38,677 bases of DNA, from positions 1 to 38,677 of IMG/VR virus record IMGVR_UViG_3300007229_000022. One strand, given 5' to 3'. How positions within the stretch are numbered: position 1 is the stretch's first letter; every line of letters starts with the position of its first letter. Made by a program: the position numbers and the translations under genes. Source of the stretch: a virus. The notes below the pieces were generated by a model. That model did not search any database. It was given only the letters and a program-made list of their open reading frames with translations, and was not told the DNA's origin. Below, in pieces: positions 37,005 through 38,677 of the stretch.

Positions 37005-38052
37005 TAACAATATTTACTTTGTAGACCACCTCGTGTCCTAAAGCATCTTTTGTGAAATCAATTAACGTTCTGTAGGCATCTTCAGTGACCAACGACATAA
37101 CAACATCTAAGTGTCTGTTGCCATCTTCACCAATTGTCCATCCATAGTTTCCTATCTTCTTCTGAATCGCTTTGACGCTATCTGGATTGTTTGCCACCTG
37201 TGTCAATGCATTTCTTAAAGTTTCTGCGTGTTTAGATCCTTTACTAATAAAGATTGCTTTTTGTATTCCATCACGCACAGACTTGACTAACTTATATGCA
37301 TTATAGAAGTCCCCACTAGGTGCAACGCCCCACTTGTTTTCAAAAACAGTTTCGAATTTATATCCTGGAAAGTTTAGATCATCTTTGTGTCGTCCTGTTT
37401 CAGCATCAAGTATTCCATGATGGAACCATATTTCTGCTGTGCCTTCTTCTATCACAGGTTTGATGTGTTTCTTGAAAGCGGCAGGGTTCTCACGTGAGCC
37501 TGTGGTCTCTCCTCTTTTAAAGGTTAGACGGAATTCATTCTGTTTCATTCCGGGTACCCAAGTTACTTTATCTCTGAAACAATCCTTGTACTGGTCAACT
37601 GTCATGTCAGGTCCACACATCAGCATAGCAATAGCAAATGCCTCGGGTGCGTGTCCTAGTCCTTTTGGAAACACTGTGCCATCTGTGCCTGTTCTCTTTG
37701 CGACCACTATGTTTAAATTCATTATTCCTATTGCATCATATTTGTAGTCATAGACCACTTTTGGATTAGTTAGGTACTTGATTGCGTTACCACCACTGGT
37801 GGCTAACATAACTGTATCGTCCTGTTGCAGACTAGTGTGCCATTCATTTGCACCTATGATGTTCCCCTTACCTGGCAAGTGTTTTAATATTATCTCACCA
37901 TCAAGGTACTTGTTCATCTCAGTAGCCACTATTTGACTCCAAACACTCAACCCGCTACCCGGCTTGTTTGGCACAACCAATGTGTATTTTTCTGCCAGTG
38001 TTGCTGTGGTAAACCCTAGCGTCACCAACAATGCTATTATTATTTTCTTCAT
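36994..38052 (-). CDS. tctC: TctC/Bug-type periplasmic solute-binding protein, second copy
   Basis: Signal peptide MKKIIIALLVTLGFTTATLA, then the receptor opening KYTLVVPNKPGSGLSVWSQIVATEM and LPGKGNIIGANEW, equal to the ligand-binding loops of TctC proteins. The mature length of about 330 is slightly above the usual. The middle (FKRGETTGSRENPAAF) is divergent, so ligand specificity probably differs from the 8413 copy. Follows the partial tctA gene by 14 nt. Confidence 0.85.
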   Translation of the reverse strand: MKKIIIALLVTLGFTTATLAEKYTLVVPNKPGSGLSVWSQIVATEMNKYLDGEIILKHLPGKGNIIGANEWHTSLQQDDTVMLATSGGNAIKYLTNPKVVYDYKYDAIGIMNLNIVVAKRTGTDGTVFPKGLGHAPEAFAIAMLMCGPDMTVDQYKDCFRDKVTWVPGMKQNEFRLTFKRGETTGSRENPAAFKKHIKPVIEEGTAEIWFHHGILDAETGRHKDDLNFPGYKFETVFENKWGVAPSGDFYNAYKLVKSVRDGIQKAIFISKGSKHAETLRNALTQVANNPDSVKAIQKKIGNYGWTIGEDGNRHLDVVMSLVTEDAYRTLIDFTKDALGHEVVYKVNIVNEK

Positions 38053-38066
38053 GTTATCATTTCTCT

Positions 38067-38677
38067 TTATGCATATTCTAGTTTGTTTTTTTTTGTTATG
38101 CTGTATCCAAATAGTAAAACTACCAGCGCCATTAAGAATATGAATAATGGTCTATCAATAAGTTTGTCTATAGTATACAGCGAATTCATTTGCATTGTCA
38201 ACGTTTCTACCTTGCCGGCAAGTATAAATGCCATCAGCATGGCAGGCCTGCTGAACTTGTACTTCTTGGCCAATAATCCTAGCATAGTACACATTATCAA
38301 AATTATGTAATCTTCTATGCCTCCTGTGTGTTGTACACTTGCCCACACGATGAAAGCGATTATCACAGGAAAGTAATACTTGTAAGGCACATAGGTAATC
38401 TTTGCTATGTGCTTGTTGAACATCAAACATAGGACACCTACTATAACTGTTGCCCACATAAAACCAAATGTCAAACTGGTGAAAAATTTTTTATCTTGTG
38501 CCAACTCAGGTGTGCCAAGTTCAAATCCCAAGTACATGAACAGTGCCATCAGCACCGCGGCAAAACTTGCACCAGGAATACCAAACAACACAGTCGGAAT
38601 CATGCTGGTAGCCTTTTGGGCATTGTTGGCACCCTCAGGACCAATGACTCCCTTTATGTTGCCGTTGCCAAATTTTT
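38067..38677 (-). CDS. tctA: TctA, second copy, C-terminal part (cut by window edge)
   Basis: The visible frame begins at the edge with FGNGNIKGVIGPEGANNA, then MIPTVLFGIPGAS: the PExANN and GIPG signatures of the second TctA repeat. Further hydrophobic helices follow (FTSLTFGFMWATVIVGVLCL, YYFPVIIAFIVWA, YIILIMCTMLGLLA, FIFLMALVVLLFG). The ATG at 38603 is internal to this frame. The N-terminal half lies beyond the edge. It is a separate gene from the 9254 copy, with clearly different sequence. Confidence 0.9.
   Translation of the reverse strand, partial: KFGNGNIKGVIGPEGANNAQKATSMIPTVLFGIPGASFAAVLMALFMYLGFELGTPELAQDKKFFTSLTFGFMWATVIVGVLCLMFNKHIAKITYVPYKYYFPVIIAFIVWASVQHTGGIEDYIILIMCTMLGLLAKKYKFSRPAMLMAFILAGKVETLTMQMNSLYTIDKLIDRPLFIFLMALVVLLFGYSITKKNKLEYA

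Noticed and set aside
38067-38603. Separate short membrane protein starting at 38603
   Set aside because: The frame stays open to the window edge with TctA motifs, so the ATG is internal.

Overview
This window looks like part of the genome of a lytic, T4-like myovirus infecting a marine alphaproteobacterium, most plausibly SAR11/Pelagibacterales. The evidence is the low GC content, nearly all genes packed on one strand with ATGA and TAATG overlaps, class Ia ribonucleotide reductase genes, a PAAR tail-tip protein, a pectate-lyase-fold tail protein, TATAAATA-type late promoters, and a tmRNA in the two-piece permuted form typical of alphaproteobacteria. The host is inferred; no host sequence is present.

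Layout. 1-2570: start of a phage ClpX, an unknown protein and a membrane-anchored coiled-coil protein. 2633-3978: two probable virion proteins. 4029-7199: small exported proteins, a lipoprotein, an MBD4-like DNA glycosylase and a membrane-anchored Bax-type glucosaminidase, with host-type promoters. 7290-11882: an operon of two tandem 2-oxoglutarate/Fe(II) oxygenase-like genes, tripartite tricarboxylate transporter genes tctA and tctC, and a PP-loop ATPase, preceded by a leader with two crossing long-range pairings. 12107-13246: small unknown genes, one behind a riboswitch-like leader. 13304-16210: another oxygenase-like gene (+ strand) and a ParB-like gene. 16236-17393: tmRNA (- strand) and a + strand operon ending in ribosomal protein bL12, with interleaved divergent promoters. 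17395-24568: virion protein, PAAR protein, lipoprotein, nrdB, nrdA, tail spike. 24595-26339: RecB/Cas4-like nuclease and divergent radical SAM protein. 26340-34338: mostly unknown or structural T4-like genes, with an FkbM methyltransferase, a glycosyltransferase-like protein and a KxDG ligase-like protein. 34384-38677: SGNH-like protein, methyltransferase, sulfotransferase-like protein, third close oxygenase paralogue, and a second tctC plus partial tctA.

The two most notable systems are these. (1) A translation and proteolysis set: tmRNA whose tag ends in LAA, ClpX which reads such tags, and bL12 which recruits translation factors; tmRNA and bL12 share one promoter region in a way that suggests mutual exclusion. 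(2) Two separate TctA-TctC transporter loci, each next to members of the same oxygenase family, which suggests linked carboxylate import and 2-oxoglutarate-dependent oxidation during infection.

Regulation visible in the sequence includes a set of TTGACA-N16-TGC-TATAAT promoters, several of which put the ATG at or very near the predicted +1 (leaderless), and TATAAATA-like late promoters before virion genes. No tRNA, CRISPR array, integrase, insertion sequence or origin was found.
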